Part shown: positions 9,159 through 19,021 of the stretch, in pieces
How positions within the stretch are numbered: the first letter of the stretch is position 1
Layout: every line of letters begins with the position of its first letter
Assembly (NCBI RefSeq): GCF_049801095.1
Contig: NZ_JBNAGH010000001.1
Location: 310,001 to 374,000, forward strand
Length of the DNA: 64,000 nucleotides
Direction of reading: 5' to 3'
From: Dinoroseobacter sp049801095
GTDB taxonomy: Bacteria; Pseudomonadota; Alphaproteobacteria; Rhodobacterales; Rhodobacteraceae
Program-made: the position numbers and the translations under genes
The notes under the pieces: generated by a model
Seen by the model: only the letters and a program-made list of their open reading frames with translations
Told to the model about the DNA's origin: nothing
Database searches by the model: none

Positions 9159-10904
9159 TTAGGCTTTCTTTTTCTTCTTCGGCGGCATCAGGTCCGTGAT
9201 GGTGCCTTCGAACATCTCGGCAGCGAAGTTCACCGTCTCCGACAGCGTCGGGTGCGGGTGAATGGTGTGGCCGAGATCAACCGCATCCGCGCCCATCTCG
9301 ATGGCCAGCGCCACTTCGGAGATCAGATCACCCGCATTGGTGCCTACGATGCAGGCGCCGATCACGCGGTCATCCGCCGGATCAAAGAGCAGCTTGGTGA
9401 TCCCTTCGGACCGGCCATTGGACAGGGATTTGCCCGATGCTGCCCAGGGGAAGACGCCCTTCTCGAATTTGATACCCTTGGCCTTGGCTTCGGATTCGGT
9501 GACGCCACACCAGGCGACCTCGGGATCCGTATAAGCCACGGAGGGGATCAGACGCGCATCGAAGTGACGCTTATGCCCGGCCGCGACCTCGGCCGCCACC
9601 TTGCCCTCATGGACGGCCTTATGCGCCAGCATGGGCTGACCCACCAGATCGCCGATGGCAAAGATATGGGGCACTCCGGTGCGCATCTGGCTGTCCACGG
9701 CGATGAAACCGCGCTCATCCACGGCCACACCGGCCTGATCCGCATCGATCAGCTTGCCATTGGGCTTGCGCCCCACGGCCACCAGCACTTTGTCAAAGGT
9801 GTCGGTCGTGACCTCGCCCTTGTCATCCTCGAAGGTGACCTTCAGGCCCTTCTTCAGCGCTTCGACCGCAGTGACCTTGGTCTTGAGCTTGATGCCCTCA
9901 TACCGGCCCTCAATCCGCTTGTGCAGAGGCTTGACGATGTCCTTGTCGGCGCCCGGGATGATCTGATCCATCAGCTCAACCACGGTGATGTCCGAGCCCA
10001 GCGCATCGTAGACACAGGCCATTTCCAGACCGATGATCCCGCCGCCGAGCACGAGCATCCGCTTCGGGATGTCGGCCAGTTCCAGCGCACCGGTGCTGTC
10101 GATGATCCGGTCGTCTTCCGGCAGGAAGGGCAGGTTCACAGGCTCGGATCCCGCCGCGATGATGCACTGGTCAAAGCTGACATTGGTCACCTTGCCGTCC
10201 TCATCCGCGACCGCGATCATGTTCGGGCCGGTGAACTTGCCGTAGCCATTCACGACCTGAACCTTGCGGCCCTTGGCCAGCCCGCCCAGACCGCCGGTCA
10301 ACTGACCAATGACGCTGTTCTTGAAGCTACGCAGCTCGTCCAAATCGATCTTCGGCTTGCCGAAGCTCACCCCGTGACCGCTCATCTCCTCAGCTTCGGT
10401 GATCACCTTGGCCACATGGAGAAGCGCCTTGGAGGGGATACAGCCCACATTCAGGCAAACCCCGCCGAGGGACGGATACCGTTCGATCAGAACGACCTTC
10501 TTGCCCAGATCAGCCGCGCGGAACGCCGCCGTATAGCCGCCCGGGCCGGAGCCCAGAACCACAACTTCGCCATGGACATCGCCCGGACCCGTTGCGGTGC
10601 CCGTGGCCGCCACAGCGCTCGGCGCCGCGACTGCGGCCGCGGCGGGCGCGGCCTCGACGGGCGCGTCAGCCGCCCCTGCCCCATCAAACACCATGATGAC
10701 AGAGCCTTCGGACACCGTGTCGCCCTCGGCAACCTTGATCTCCTTGACCACGCCAGCGGCGGGGCTCGGCACTTCCATGGTTGCCTTGTCGGATTCCAGC
10801 TCGATCAGCGGATCCTCGGCAGAGACCGTGTCCCCCACCGAAACCAGGATCGAGATGACGGGCACATCGGAGAAATCACCGATATCAGGTACTTTAACTT
10901 CCAT
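9159..10904 (-). CDS. lpdA: Dihydrolipoyl dehydrogenase (E3 of pyruvate dehydrogenase) with N-terminal lipoyl domain
   Basis: This 581-aa protein is longer than a plain E3 (about 465 aa) because residues 1-80 form a lipoyl domain with the lipoylation motif ESDKATMEV, followed by an Ala/Pro-rich linker. The flavoprotein part has the FAD motif GSGPGGYTAAF, the redox disulfide in GGVCLNVGCIPSK, an NAD-binding GGGIIGLEMA and the C-terminal HPHPTLSE active-site His-Glu. It reoxidises dihydrolipoamide of E2, passing electrons to NAD. It is the last gene of the aceE-aceF-lpdA operon, 12 bp after aceF, with a clear GGAG site. The C-terminus is a run of lysines. Lipoyl-bearing E3 is known from betaproteobacterial and Neisseria PDH. 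Confidence 0.96.
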   Translation of the reverse strand: MEVKVPDIGDFSDVPVISILVSVGDTVSAEDPLIELESDKATMEVPSPAAGVVKEIKVAEGDTVSEGSVIMVFDGAGAADAPVEAAPAAAAVAAPSAVAATGTATGPGDVHGEVVVLGSGPGGYTAAFRAADLGKKVVLIERYPSLGGVCLNVGCIPSKALLHVAKVITEAEEMSGHGVSFGKPKIDLDELRSFKNSVIGQLTGGLGGLAKGRKVQVVNGYGKFTGPNMIAVADEDGKVTNVSFDQCIIAAGSEPVNLPFLPEDDRIIDSTGALELADIPKRMLVLGGGIIGLEMACVYDALGSDITVVELMDQIIPGADKDIVKPLHKRIEGRYEGIKLKTKVTAVEALKKGLKVTFEDDKGEVTTDTFDKVLVAVGRKPNGKLIDADQAGVAVDERGFIAVDSQMRTGVPHIFAIGDLVGQPMLAHKAVHEGKVAAEVAAGHKRHFDARLIPSVAYTDPEVAWCGVTESEAKAKGIKFEKGVFPWAASGKSLSNGRSEGITKLLFDPADDRVIGACIVGTNAGDLISEVALAIEMGADAVDLGHTIHPHPTLSETVNFAAEMFEGTITDLMPPKKKKKA

Positions 10905-10916
10905 CGATCTATCTCC

Positions 10917-12182
10917 TTACCACATCAGCTTGCGCATATCGCCGAGCAGGGTCTTGAGCGTCACGACAAAGCGTGCGGCCAGAGCCCCATCCACGGCGCG
11001 GTGGTCATAGCTGAGCGAGAGCGGCTGCATCAGGCGCGGCACGAACTCTTCGCCATTCCAGACCGGGGCCATCTTCGACCGGGTCAGGCCGAGGATCGCC
11101 ACTTCGGGGGCGTTCACGATCGGCGTGAAAGAGGTCCCCCCGATGCCGCCCAGGGACGAAATGGTGAAGGTCGCGCCCTGCATGTCGGGGCCTTTCAGCT
11201 CCCCTGCGCGCGCCTTGCCCGACAGCTCCATCAGGTCCTTGGAGATCTCGACCAGACCCTTGCGGTCCGCATCCTTGATCACAGGAACCATCAACCCGTT
11301 CGGCGTATCGGCGGCAAAGCCGATATTGTAGTAGTCCTTCTTGATCAGTTTGTCGCCATCGGGATGGATCGAGCTGTTGAACTCCCAGTGCTCCTTCAGC
11401 GCGCTGACGGAGGCCTTGATGACAAAGCTCAGAAGCGTGACGCGGTAGCCATTTTCCTTGGCCATCGTGTCCATTTCCTTGCGGTACTTGTCGAGATCCG
11501 TGATGTCCGCTTCGTCATTATGGGTGACATGCGGCACGTTCAGCCAGGACCGGTGCAGCGCCGGGCCGGAGATCTTCTTGATCCGGGGCATCTCCACATC
11601 TTCGACCGGGCCGAATTTCGAGAAATCCACGACCGGGATCGGCGGGATCCCCATGCCACCAGCGGCCGCGCCACCCTTGGCCGGGGCCGGTGCCGTCGAG
11701 GCTTTCAGGAAGGCGGTGACGTCTTCGCGCAGGATGCGACCCTTACGGCCCGACCCGTTCACCTTGCTCAGATCGATCTCCAGCGCGCGGGCAAAGGCCC
11801 GGACGGAGGGCGAGGCGTGCGCTTTGCCAAAACCTGCATCGGTGACCGGTGCGGGCGCTGCCGCAGCGGCGGGCGCCGGGGCCGGAGCAGCGGCCGGGGC
11901 CGCAGCCGGAGCTGCCGCGGGGGCTGCGGCGGGCGCTTCGGCCGCGCCCTCCCCTTCGAGGATCAGCAGCAGCGTGCCTTCGGAGACATTGTCCCCCTCG
12001 GCCACTTTGATCTCTGCAACCTTACCAGCGGCGGAGCTTGGGACCTCCATCGTGGCCTTGTCGCTTTCCAGTTCCACCAGCGGGTCTTCTTCGGCGACCA
12101 CATCCCCGACGCTGACCAGAATGCTGATCACAGGTACGTCGGTGAAATCCCCAATGTCAGGCACTTTGACTTCGATTGCCAT
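10917..12182 (-). CDS. aceF: Dihydrolipoyllysine-residue acetyltransferase (E2 of pyruvate dehydrogenase)
   Basis: This 421-aa protein has one N-terminal lipoyl domain (ESDKATMEV), a long Ala-Pro linker, a peripheral-subunit-binding domain around residues 120-160 (SPSVRAFARALEIDL) and a catalytic domain with the active-site motif SYDHRAVDGA near residue 380. It transfers the acetyl group from lipoamide to CoA and forms the core of the complex. It sits between aceE and lpdA. Its lipoyl domain closely resembles that of lpdA next door. The start has a GAGGAG site. Confidence 0.96.
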   Translation of the reverse strand: MAIEVKVPDIGDFTDVPVISILVSVGDVVAEEDPLVELESDKATMEVPSSAAGKVAEIKVAEGDNVSEGTLLLILEGEGAAEAPAAAPAAAPAAAPAAAPAPAPAAAAAPAPVTDAGFGKAHASPSVRAFARALEIDLSKVNGSGRKGRILREDVTAFLKASTAPAPAKGGAAAGGMGIPPIPVVDFSKFGPVEDVEMPRIKKISGPALHRSWLNVPHVTHNDEADITDLDKYRKEMDTMAKENGYRVTLLSFVIKASVSALKEHWEFNSSIHPDGDKLIKKDYYNIGFAADTPNGLMVPVIKDADRKGLVEISKDLMELSGKARAGELKGPDMQGATFTISSLGGIGGTSFTPIVNAPEVAILGLTRSKMAPVWNGEEFVPRLMQPLSLSYDHRAVDGALAARFVVTLKTLLGDMRKLMW

Positions 12183-12208
12183 GTTCTTAACTCCTCTCGT
12201 CCCTAGCC

Positions 12209-14866
12209 TTAGACCAGCCGCGGGTTCGGCTTCTCGCCGTCAATTTCGTATTTTGCCAAAGCGTCCTTGAGGACTTTCTCGGTGATGTTGCCCGCCTTGA
12301 AGAGCTGGACCATCGCCGTGGCTGCAATGTGGTTCGCATCCACCTCGAAGAAGCGCCGCAGGTTCACGCGGCTGTCCGAGCGGCCAAAGCCGTCGGTCCC
12401 GAGCACGGTGTAATCCCCGGGCACAAAGGCGCGGACCTGCTCGGCATAGTTCTTCATGTAATCGGTGGCGGCGATGATCGGCCCCTTGGCCCCCTCAAGC
12501 TGCTGGGTGATGAACGGCACTTGCGGCTCGGCCAGCGGGTTGAGGCGGTTGTTGCGGGCGGCATCCTGGCCGTCACGGGCCAGCTCGTTGAAGCTGGTGG
12601 CCGACCAGATATCCGAGGTCACACCGAAGTCTTCCTCGAGCATCTCTGCCGCCTTGATCGCCTGCACGAGGATCGTGCCCGAGCCCATCAGGTTGACATG
12701 CTTCTTGCCCGGACGAGCGGTTTTCTTGAACCGGTACAGACCTTTGACAATGTCATCCTCCACACCCATCGGCATATCCGGATGGCTGTAGTTCTCGTTC
12801 ATCAGCGTCAGGTAGAAGTAGACATCTTCCTGATCTACATACATCCGCTTCAGACCGTTATGGACAATGACGGCAACCTCATAGCTGAAGGTCGGGTCAT
12901 AGGTGATGCAGTTCGGAATGGTCCCCGCGAGGATATGGCTGTGCCCGTCCTCGTGCTGCAGACCTTCGCCGTTCAGGGTCGTCCGCCCGGCGGTGCCGCC
13001 CAGCATGAAGCCCCGTGCGCGGCTGTCGCCTGCGGCCCAGGCCAGATCGCCGATCCGCTGGAACCCGAACATCGAGTAGTAGATGAAGAACGGGATCATC
13101 GGGACGCCGTGGTTGGAGTACGACGTTGCCGCCGCGATCCAGTCGGCCATGGCGCCGGCTTCGTTGATGCCTTCCTGGAGAACCTGCCCGTCGATGCTCT
13201 CTTTATAGAACATCATCTGGTCGGCATCCTCGGGGGTGTAGTTCTGACCCATCGGGTTGTAGATGCCTGCGGACCGGAAGAGGCCTTCCATCCCGAAGGT
13301 CCGGCTTTCATCGGGCACGATCGGAACGACCTGCTTGCCGATATTCTTGTCCCGCAGAAGCGTGGTCAGGATCCGGACAAAGGCCATGGTGGTCGAGATC
13401 TCGCGGTCGCCGGTGCCCTTGAGCTGTCCGTCAAACTTCGACAGCGCCGGGATGTCCAGCTTCGGCGTGTCCCGCCATTCGCGCTTGGGGAATTCCCCGC
13501 CGAGCTCCTTGCGGCGCTCGAGGATATAGGCCTTCTGCGCGTTGTTGAGCGACACGAACGGGGCCTTGGCCACATCCTCGTCGCTGACCGGGATCTGGAA
13601 GCGGTCGCGGAAGGCGCGCAGCTGATCCTCGTTCATCTTCTTTTGCTGGTGGGTGGTGTTCTGACCTTCACCGGCCGACCCCATCCCGTGGCCCTTGACG
13701 GTCTTGACCAGAAGACAGCTCGGCTGACCCTTGGTGTCCGAGGCCTTCTTGAACGCGGTATAGACCTTTTGCGGATCGTGACCGCCGCGCCGCAGAGCCC
13801 AGATCTGATCATCGGTCCAGTCTTCAACCAGCGCTGCCGTCTCCGGGTACTTGCCGAAGAAATGCTTGCGGATATAGGCGCCGTCCTTGGACTTGAAGGT
13901 CTGGTAGTCGCCGTCGACGGTCTCTTCCATGAGCTGACGCAGCTTGCCGGAAGTGTCTTTTTCCAGCAGCTCGTCCCAGCCCTTGCCCCAGAGCAGCTTG
14001 ATCACGTTCCAACCGGCGCCGCGGAAGTCGCCCTCAAGCTCTTGCACGATCTTGGAGTTGCCGCGAACCGGGCCGTCGAGCCGCTGCAGGTTGCAGTTGA
14101 TCACGAAGATCAGGTTGTCGAGGCCTTCACGGGCCGCGAGATCAATCGCGCCACGGCTTTCGGGCTCGTCCATCTCGCCATCGCCGAGGAAGACCCAGAC
14201 CTTGCGGTCGGCCATGTCGATCAGACCGCGGTTGTGCATGTATTTCATGAACCGCGCTTGGTAGATCGCCATGAGGGGACCAAGACCCATGGAAACCGTG
14301 GGGAACTGCCAGTAATCCGGCATCAGCCAGGGGTGCGGATAGGAGCTCAGGCCCGACCCATCCACTTCGGAGCGGAAGTTTTCGAGCTGCTCTTCGCTGA
14401 GACGCCCTTCCATGAAGGAACGGGCATAGATCCCCGGGATCACGTGGCCCTGGAAGAAGACCAGATCGCCACCATGGATCGCGGATTTCGAGCGCCAGAA
14501 GTGGTTGAGACCAATGTCATACATGACAGCGGAGGAGGCGAAGGACGCGATGTGCCCGCCATATTCCGAGGACACCTTGTTACGGCGCACGACGGTCGCC
14601 ATGGCGTTCCAGCGGTTGATCGTGCGGATGCGCCATTCCATGTCGAGATCGCCAGGGAACTCGTACTGGTCATCCACGGGGATCGTGTTCTGGTAGGGCG
14701 TCGTCGCCGAGAACGGCAGCGTGGCACCAGCGGCGCGGGCTTGTTGCACCGCCTTGTCGAGCAGGTAATGCGCGCGATCCGCGCCGTCCCGGGCAATCAC
14801 ATCTTCAATGGCTTCCTGCCATTCCTGTGACTCGACCGGATCAATGTCATGTTTGGTGTCAGTCAT
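12209..14866 (-). CDS. aceE: Pyruvate dehydrogenase E1 component, homodimeric type
   Basis: The 885-aa length and sequence match the homodimeric E1 of Escherichia coli, not the split alpha/beta form common in alphaproteobacteria. Visible are the thiamine diphosphate motif beginning GDGEMDEPES, an N-terminal region starting VESQEWQEAIEDV and a C-terminal segment with DGFGRSDSR. It decarboxylates pyruvate and transfers the acetyl unit to E2 lipoyl groups. It is first gene of aceE-aceF-lpdA, with a 233-bp region upstream likely to carry its own promoter. It lies directly downstream of the D-lactate genes, so imported lactate could pass through pyruvate to acetyl-CoA. Confidence 0.97.
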   Translation of the reverse strand: MTDTKHDIDPVESQEWQEAIEDVIARDGADRAHYLLDKAVQQARAAGATLPFSATTPYQNTIPVDDQYEFPGDLDMEWRIRTINRWNAMATVVRRNKVSSEYGGHIASFASSAVMYDIGLNHFWRSKSAIHGGDLVFFQGHVIPGIYARSFMEGRLSEEQLENFRSEVDGSGLSSYPHPWLMPDYWQFPTVSMGLGPLMAIYQARFMKYMHNRGLIDMADRKVWVFLGDGEMDEPESRGAIDLAAREGLDNLIFVINCNLQRLDGPVRGNSKIVQELEGDFRGAGWNVIKLLWGKGWDELLEKDTSGKLRQLMEETVDGDYQTFKSKDGAYIRKHFFGKYPETAALVEDWTDDQIWALRRGGHDPQKVYTAFKKASDTKGQPSCLLVKTVKGHGMGSAGEGQNTTHQQKKMNEDQLRAFRDRFQIPVSDEDVAKAPFVSLNNAQKAYILERRKELGGEFPKREWRDTPKLDIPALSKFDGQLKGTGDREISTTMAFVRILTTLLRDKNIGKQVVPIVPDESRTFGMEGLFRSAGIYNPMGQNYTPEDADQMMFYKESIDGQVLQEGINEAGAMADWIAAATSYSNHGVPMIPFFIYYSMFGFQRIGDLAWAAGDSRARGFMLGGTAGRTTLNGEGLQHEDGHSHILAGTIPNCITYDPTFSYEVAVIVHNGLKRMYVDQEDVYFYLTLMNENYSHPDMPMGVEDDIVKGLYRFKKTARPGKKHVNLMGSGTILVQAIKAAEMLEEDFGVTSDIWSATSFNELARDGQDAARNNRLNPLAEPQVPFITQQLEGAKGPIIAATDYMKNYAEQVRAFVPGDYTVLGTDGFGRSDSRVNLRRFFEVDANHIAATAMVQLFKAGNITEKVLKDALAKYEIDGEKPNPRLV

Positions 14867-14912
14867 GGTCCTCTATCCCTCAGGAGCCCCGTTCGGAGCT
14901 GGCTCCAATTCG

Positions 14913-14924
14913 TTTAGCACTAAA
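14913..14924. promoter_or_regulatory. Small dyad upstream of aceE
   Basis: TTTAG-CA-CTAAA is a perfect 5-2-5 inverted repeat about 47 bp upstream of the aceE start. Its place fits an operator near the aceE promoter, but no regulator can be assigned from sequence alone. Confidence 0.3.
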
Positions 14925-15078
14925 TCAATCGCAAAGTCCGGTTGGCAAAATGCCTCCCCCCCTTCCGCTCACACCTGGTCAGGCGATGTGCGATTGACGC
15001 TCCAATGTCCGTGGACTTGTGTTAACACGGGGTCTGTTAGGTCAGAACCCCTGCCAGATGCATAGCGCTACGCACCTG

Positions 15079-15088
15079 ACGCATACCA
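15079..15088. promoter_or_regulatory. Second copy of the 10-mer found in the dctP/GntR operator dyad
   Basis: ACGCATACCA occurs here, between dld and aceE, and again as the left arm and spacer of the dyad at 20215-20233. Here the right arm is poor. It may be a half-site for the same GntR regulator. Confidence 0.3.
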
Positions 15089-15099
15089 ATAGTTCAACA

Positions 15100-16800
15100 T
15101 TAAACCTCCTCCAGTTTTTCGCCGTAATACTTGGCTTTCGACATCTTGCCAATTCCCGGATTCAGGGAGTTCGTCGGATCCACAGACTTGTAGAACGCCG
15201 CCAGATCCGGCTTGGCAGGATAGAGGTGGCCGACATTATGCTCTGCCGGGTATTCCGCACCTCTTTCATCAAGCAATTCAAGCATTTCTGCCTTGAGCGC
15301 CTTCACGTCGACGCCCTTCTTCACAATGTAATCCTGGTGCAGAACGTGACACATGAAGTGCCCGTAATAGAGCTTGTGCACCAGCTTGTCGGCAATGGAG
15401 GGTGGCAGCTCTTCGAGCCAGGCCCGCTCGTTGCGCTTGAGCGCGATATCGAGCGCGAGGATGTCCTCGACCTCGTTGAAATGAATGTTCTGATAGCGGA
15501 TCGCGGCCCCTGCTGCGGCAAAACGGTTCAGACCCGCGATCTTCCCCTCTTTCGGGGTGCATTCGAAGTAATCCCCATCGCGCGCAGCGAAGAACCCGTT
15601 GAGGAACACGCGCGCCTCATCGATGCCCGTGTCGCGCATCTTGAGGATGAGATGATGCTCATAGCGGTCGCGATACTCCATCAACCGCTGCGGGATGAGG
15701 CGCGGCACCAGTGAGCTGGCGAATTGCATGAACTTGTCCGTAAAGCCCCGGGTCAGCGCGAACTTGTTCAGCCGCGCGTCCACAGCGCCCTTGATGGCAA
15801 AGAACATCGGCAGTTTGTCCGTGCCGAGCCAGTTGATCATCATCACCGTGTCTTTGCCGTACTTCTCGGAGATGTCGAAGATCTCGCGCTGCATGTATTC
15901 GGCAGAAACCGGCAGCGTCTTGAACTGGGCCAACATGTGCCGGCGCAATTCCGTCAGCTCTTCGGGATCATTGGTCCCGATATAGAAGACCTGCTCGGCC
16001 TTGTTCTTGGGATAGGAGTCGAGCCGCACGGCAAAAACCGCCAGCTTGCCCGCACAGCCCGCGGCCTCATAGAGCCGCCGTTTGTCGGCGTTGAACCGGG
16101 CCGGCGTGTCCGCATCCACATCGCGGACGCGGGTCGCGTATTCGGTATCGGAGGCCTGCTTGTTGGAATACTCCACATCCGCATCAGAGAACTGACCCTT
16201 TTGCAGACGGGTCAGGATCTCTTCCGGGGTGTCGCCCAGATTGATGCCCAGATGGTTCACAAGCTCCAGCTCGCCATCCACAGTCACTTGGGCAAAGAGA
16301 GACAGCTCGGTATAGGACGGCCCCCGCTCGATGAGGGAACCGCCGGAATTATTGCACACCCCGCCGACGATGGACGCGCCGATGCAGGAGGAGCCGATCA
16401 CCGAATGGGGCTGGCGCCCCAGAGGATCCAGCAGCTTTTCCAGTGCAAACAGCGTTGCGCCTGGCAGGCTGATCACCTGACGCCCGCCATCGAGCGTCAT
16501 CAGCTTGTCCATCCGCCGGGTGTTGATCAGGACAACGTCCCGATCATAACCGCCATTGGGGGTGGAGCCTTCGGTCAGCCCGGTATTGGCCGCCTGCATG
16601 ATGACGATCTTATCCGCCTTCACGCAGGCTTGCAGGACTTTCCACTGCTCGAGGATTGTGGCCGGTTGCACGACCGCCAGGGCGTCACCCTCGCCCGACC
16701 GGAAGCCCTTGCGGAACCGTTCGGTCTTGCGGGCATCGGTCAGGATATGGCGTTTGCCAACGATGCCACGCAGGGTGTCGATGAGCTCTTGATCGGTCAT
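15100..16800 (-). CDS. dld: Quinone-dependent D-lactate dehydrogenase
   Basis: This 566-aa protein is close to the E. coli Dld length (571). It has the FAD-binding type 4 fold with NTGLTEGSTPNGGYDRDVVLINTRRMDKL and SCIGASIVGGVCNNSGG, followed by the membrane-associated lactate dehydrogenase domain ending near MSKAKYYGEKLEE. It oxidises D-lactate to pyruvate at the inner membrane and passes electrons to quinone. A strong AAGGAGG site precedes the ATG, and it lies 14 bp after the TRAP permease gene, so import and oxidation are co-transcribed. This neighbour makes lactate or a related 2-hydroxyacid the likely TRAP substrate. Confidence 0.95.
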   Translation of the reverse strand: MTDQELIDTLRGIVGKRHILTDARKTERFRKGFRSGEGDALAVVQPATILEQWKVLQACVKADKIVIMQAANTGLTEGSTPNGGYDRDVVLINTRRMDKLMTLDGGRQVISLPGATLFALEKLLDPLGRQPHSVIGSSCIGASIVGGVCNNSGGSLIERGPSYTELSLFAQVTVDGELELVNHLGINLGDTPEEILTRLQKGQFSDADVEYSNKQASDTEYATRVRDVDADTPARFNADKRRLYEAAGCAGKLAVFAVRLDSYPKNKAEQVFYIGTNDPEELTELRRHMLAQFKTLPVSAEYMQREIFDISEKYGKDTVMMINWLGTDKLPMFFAIKGAVDARLNKFALTRGFTDKFMQFASSLVPRLIPQRLMEYRDRYEHHLILKMRDTGIDEARVFLNGFFAARDGDYFECTPKEGKIAGLNRFAAAGAAIRYQNIHFNEVEDILALDIALKRNERAWLEELPPSIADKLVHKLYYGHFMCHVLHQDYIVKKGVDVKALKAEMLELLDERGAEYPAEHNVGHLYPAKPDLAAFYKSVDPTNSLNPGIGKMSKAKYYGEKLEEV

Positions 16801-16814
16801 GTGCCCAGCCTCCT

Positions 16815-18881
16815 TCAGTAGGCTACGGAGGGTAGCCAGGTTGCAAGTGCAGGCAGCAGGAACACCAGCGCCAACCCCGTCAGCTGCAGCAGGACGAAAG
16901 GAATGATCCCCTTATAGATGTCCAGCAGCTTGATCTCCGGCGGGCATACCCCCTTGAGATAGAACAGGGCAAAGCCGACCGGCGGAGTCAAGAATGATGT
17001 CTGCAAGGTGACTGCGACAAGAATGACGAACCACACGAGCGCCGGCTCGTCGATGACATCAAATCCCGGGATATCGATGCCCAGCCCGTTCACGATCGGA
17101 CGCATCAGCGGCAGAACGATCAGGGTGATCTCGATCCAGTCCAGAACGAAGCCCAAGAGGAAGACGATGAACAGGATGAAGAGCACGGTGCCATTCGGGC
17201 CCAGACCCGTGGAGGCGATCATATGCTCGATCAGCTCATCCCCGCCCAGCTCGCGCAGGACATAGGAGAAGACCGTCGCCCCGAGGAAGATCGCGAAGAT
17301 ATAGGCGGTCGTATTGAAGGTGGAGACCAGCACATTGACGAGCTTCTGCACGGTCAGCTTGCGATAACCCAGCGCCAGCAACGTCGCGCCCAGGGCGCCC
17401 ACACCGGAGGCTTCGGTCGGCGTCGTAATGCCGGCAAAGATCGAGCCCAGCACAGCAAGGATCAGGCCCAGCGTCGGCAGAACCGCGATCAGCACGTCCT
17501 TCACCGCATCCCAATCCGGGGACACAGCCCCTTCGGGCACCGGCGCCACATCAGGCTTCAGGTAGGAGATCACGAAGATGTAGACGAGGTAGAGCCCCCC
17601 GATGATCACGCCCGGGAAGACCGCGGCCATGAAGAGATCGCCCACGGACAGCGCCATCTGGTCCGCCATGATCACCAGCATGATCGAGGGCGGGATCAGG
17701 ATACCCAGAGTGCCCGAAGCCGAGACCACACCGGCGGCCAGTTTCGGAGAATACTTCTGCTCCATCATCGACGGCAGGGACAGAACCCCCAGCAGCACGA
17801 CCGAGGCCCCGATAATGCCCGTGGAGGCCGCGAGGATGATCCCGATCATCGTCACCGTGATCGCCAGACCACCGCGTGTCTTGCCAAAGAGCCGCTGCAT
17901 CGAGGTCATCAGACGCTCGGCCACACCGGATTCGTCCAGCATCAGGCCCATGAAGATGAACATCGGCAGCGCGACGAGCACCGCGTTGGACATGGTCGCA
18001 TAGACCCGGTTCACCGTGGCGCCCAGGGTCAGATAATCGAGCCCGGTCAGCGTGCCCTCAAGCCCGGTCCAGAGCATCAGGTCATTGTCGAAAAGGAAGG
18101 CAAGCCCGCAATAGGCGACACCCACCCCCGCCAGGGTCCAGGCCACCGGATAGCCGGTGAAAAGGAGCGCGATGAAGGTCATGAACATCGCCACAACCAG
18201 CTTCTCCTCGGTGGTTTCCACCAGGAAGGTCAGACCGAAGGCGACCACGGCAAAGGCCGCCATGGCAGCGAGGATCAGCCCCAGCCCCTTGCCGGACTTC
18301 TCATCCTCGTAGCCGACCATCAGCGCATGGATGTCATGGACCAGACGCGCCACTGCGGCGAGCGCCAGCAGGACAAAGCTCAGCGGGATGATCGCCTTGA
18401 ACGCCCAGCGGGCCGGAAGGCCAGTGGGGCTGTCGGAGCGCTCATTCACCCGGTAGCTCTCGTAGAAATAGTCATAGCCCTGATCCACCATCAGGTAGAT
18501 GAAGGGCACGAGCAGGGTCAGGATCCCGATCACCTCGATGATCCGCTGGGAGCGGCGGCTGAGCTGCATATGCAGCAGGTCAACGCGCACATGGCTGTCC
18601 GTGACCAACGCGTAGGAGATCCCGATCATCGTGACCGCCCCGTAGAAGTGCCACTGGATCTCGTCGAGCTTCGGGAAGTTCTGGTTCAGCAGATAGCGGA
18701 ACGCCACCTGTGCCACGATCGCGGCGATGAGCAGGATATTTGCCCACATAACCACGTGACCGACGCTTTTAACGGTCTTGTCGAGCGCGACGGCAACGGA
18801 TTGCGTGTCCCGCTCCTCATGTTCGAGCAAATGCTCATAAGTTTCGATTGGATCTTGGATCTGAGTGGGCTGCACCGCCAT
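16815..18881 (-). CDS. dctQM: TRAP transporter fused permease (DctQ-DctM)
   Basis: ATG at 18881 is preferred (688 aa) because AAGGAGAGGACAA lies just before it; an upstream ATG at 18917 has no such site. The first 220 residues are the four-helix DctQ part (motif DEIQWHFYGA), and the remaining about 460 residues form the many-helix DctM channel with PPSIMLVIMA, PTEASGVGALGA and the terminal TPPVGFALFYLKG. TRAP transporters use sodium gradients to import organic acids captured by a periplasmic binding protein. It follows dctP and precedes dld in one operon. Membrane topology is evident from long hydrophobic stretches throughout. Confidence 0.93.
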   Translation of the reverse strand: MAVQPTQIQDPIETYEHLLEHEERDTQSVAVALDKTVKSVGHVVMWANILLIAAIVAQVAFRYLLNQNFPKLDEIQWHFYGAVTMIGISYALVTDSHVRVDLLHMQLSRRSQRIIEVIGILTLLVPFIYLMVDQGYDYFYESYRVNERSDSPTGLPARWAFKAIIPLSFVLLALAAVARLVHDIHALMVGYEDEKSGKGLGLILAAMAAFAVVAFGLTFLVETTEEKLVVAMFMTFIALLFTGYPVAWTLAGVGVAYCGLAFLFDNDLMLWTGLEGTLTGLDYLTLGATVNRVYATMSNAVLVALPMFIFMGLMLDESGVAERLMTSMQRLFGKTRGGLAITVTMIGIILAASTGIIGASVVLLGVLSLPSMMEQKYSPKLAAGVVSASGTLGILIPPSIMLVIMADQMALSVGDLFMAAVFPGVIIGGLYLVYIFVISYLKPDVAPVPEGAVSPDWDAVKDVLIAVLPTLGLILAVLGSIFAGITTPTEASGVGALGATLLALGYRKLTVQKLVNVLVSTFNTTAYIFAIFLGATVFSYVLRELGGDELIEHMIASTGLGPNGTVLFILFIVFLLGFVLDWIEITLIVLPLMRPIVNGLGIDIPGFDVIDEPALVWFVILVAVTLQTSFLTPPVGFALFYLKGVCPPEIKLLDIYKGIIPFVLLQLTGLALVFLLPALATWLPSVAY

Positions 18882-18996
18882 TTGTCCTCTCCTTAAGTCC
18901 CCAGAAGGCAGGCGCAATTGCCCAGCCGCTTTTGTCTATGTTCTTGAAATTTCTGAAAATCAGGGGTGTGGGGCGGCGCGGAATTGGGAGGGGGGA

Positions 18997-19009
18997 GGGG
19001 CGCCGCCCC
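18997..19009 (-). other. Intercistronic stem-loop between dctP and dctQM
   Basis: GGGGC-GCC-GCCCC lies 13 nt after the dctP stop inside a 140-bp gap. Such GC hairpins commonly protect the binding-protein mRNA or partly terminate transcription, so that DctP is made in excess over the permease. That role is inferred. Confidence 0.4.
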
Positions 19010-19021
19010 AGTCCAGACGCG

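Noticed and set aside
9066..12206. A 1046-codon open frame opposite lpdA and aceF
   Set aside because: It is a shadow of two certain genes. The protein is His/Arg-rich and has no domain; a similar shadow lies opposite aceE at 12329-14830.
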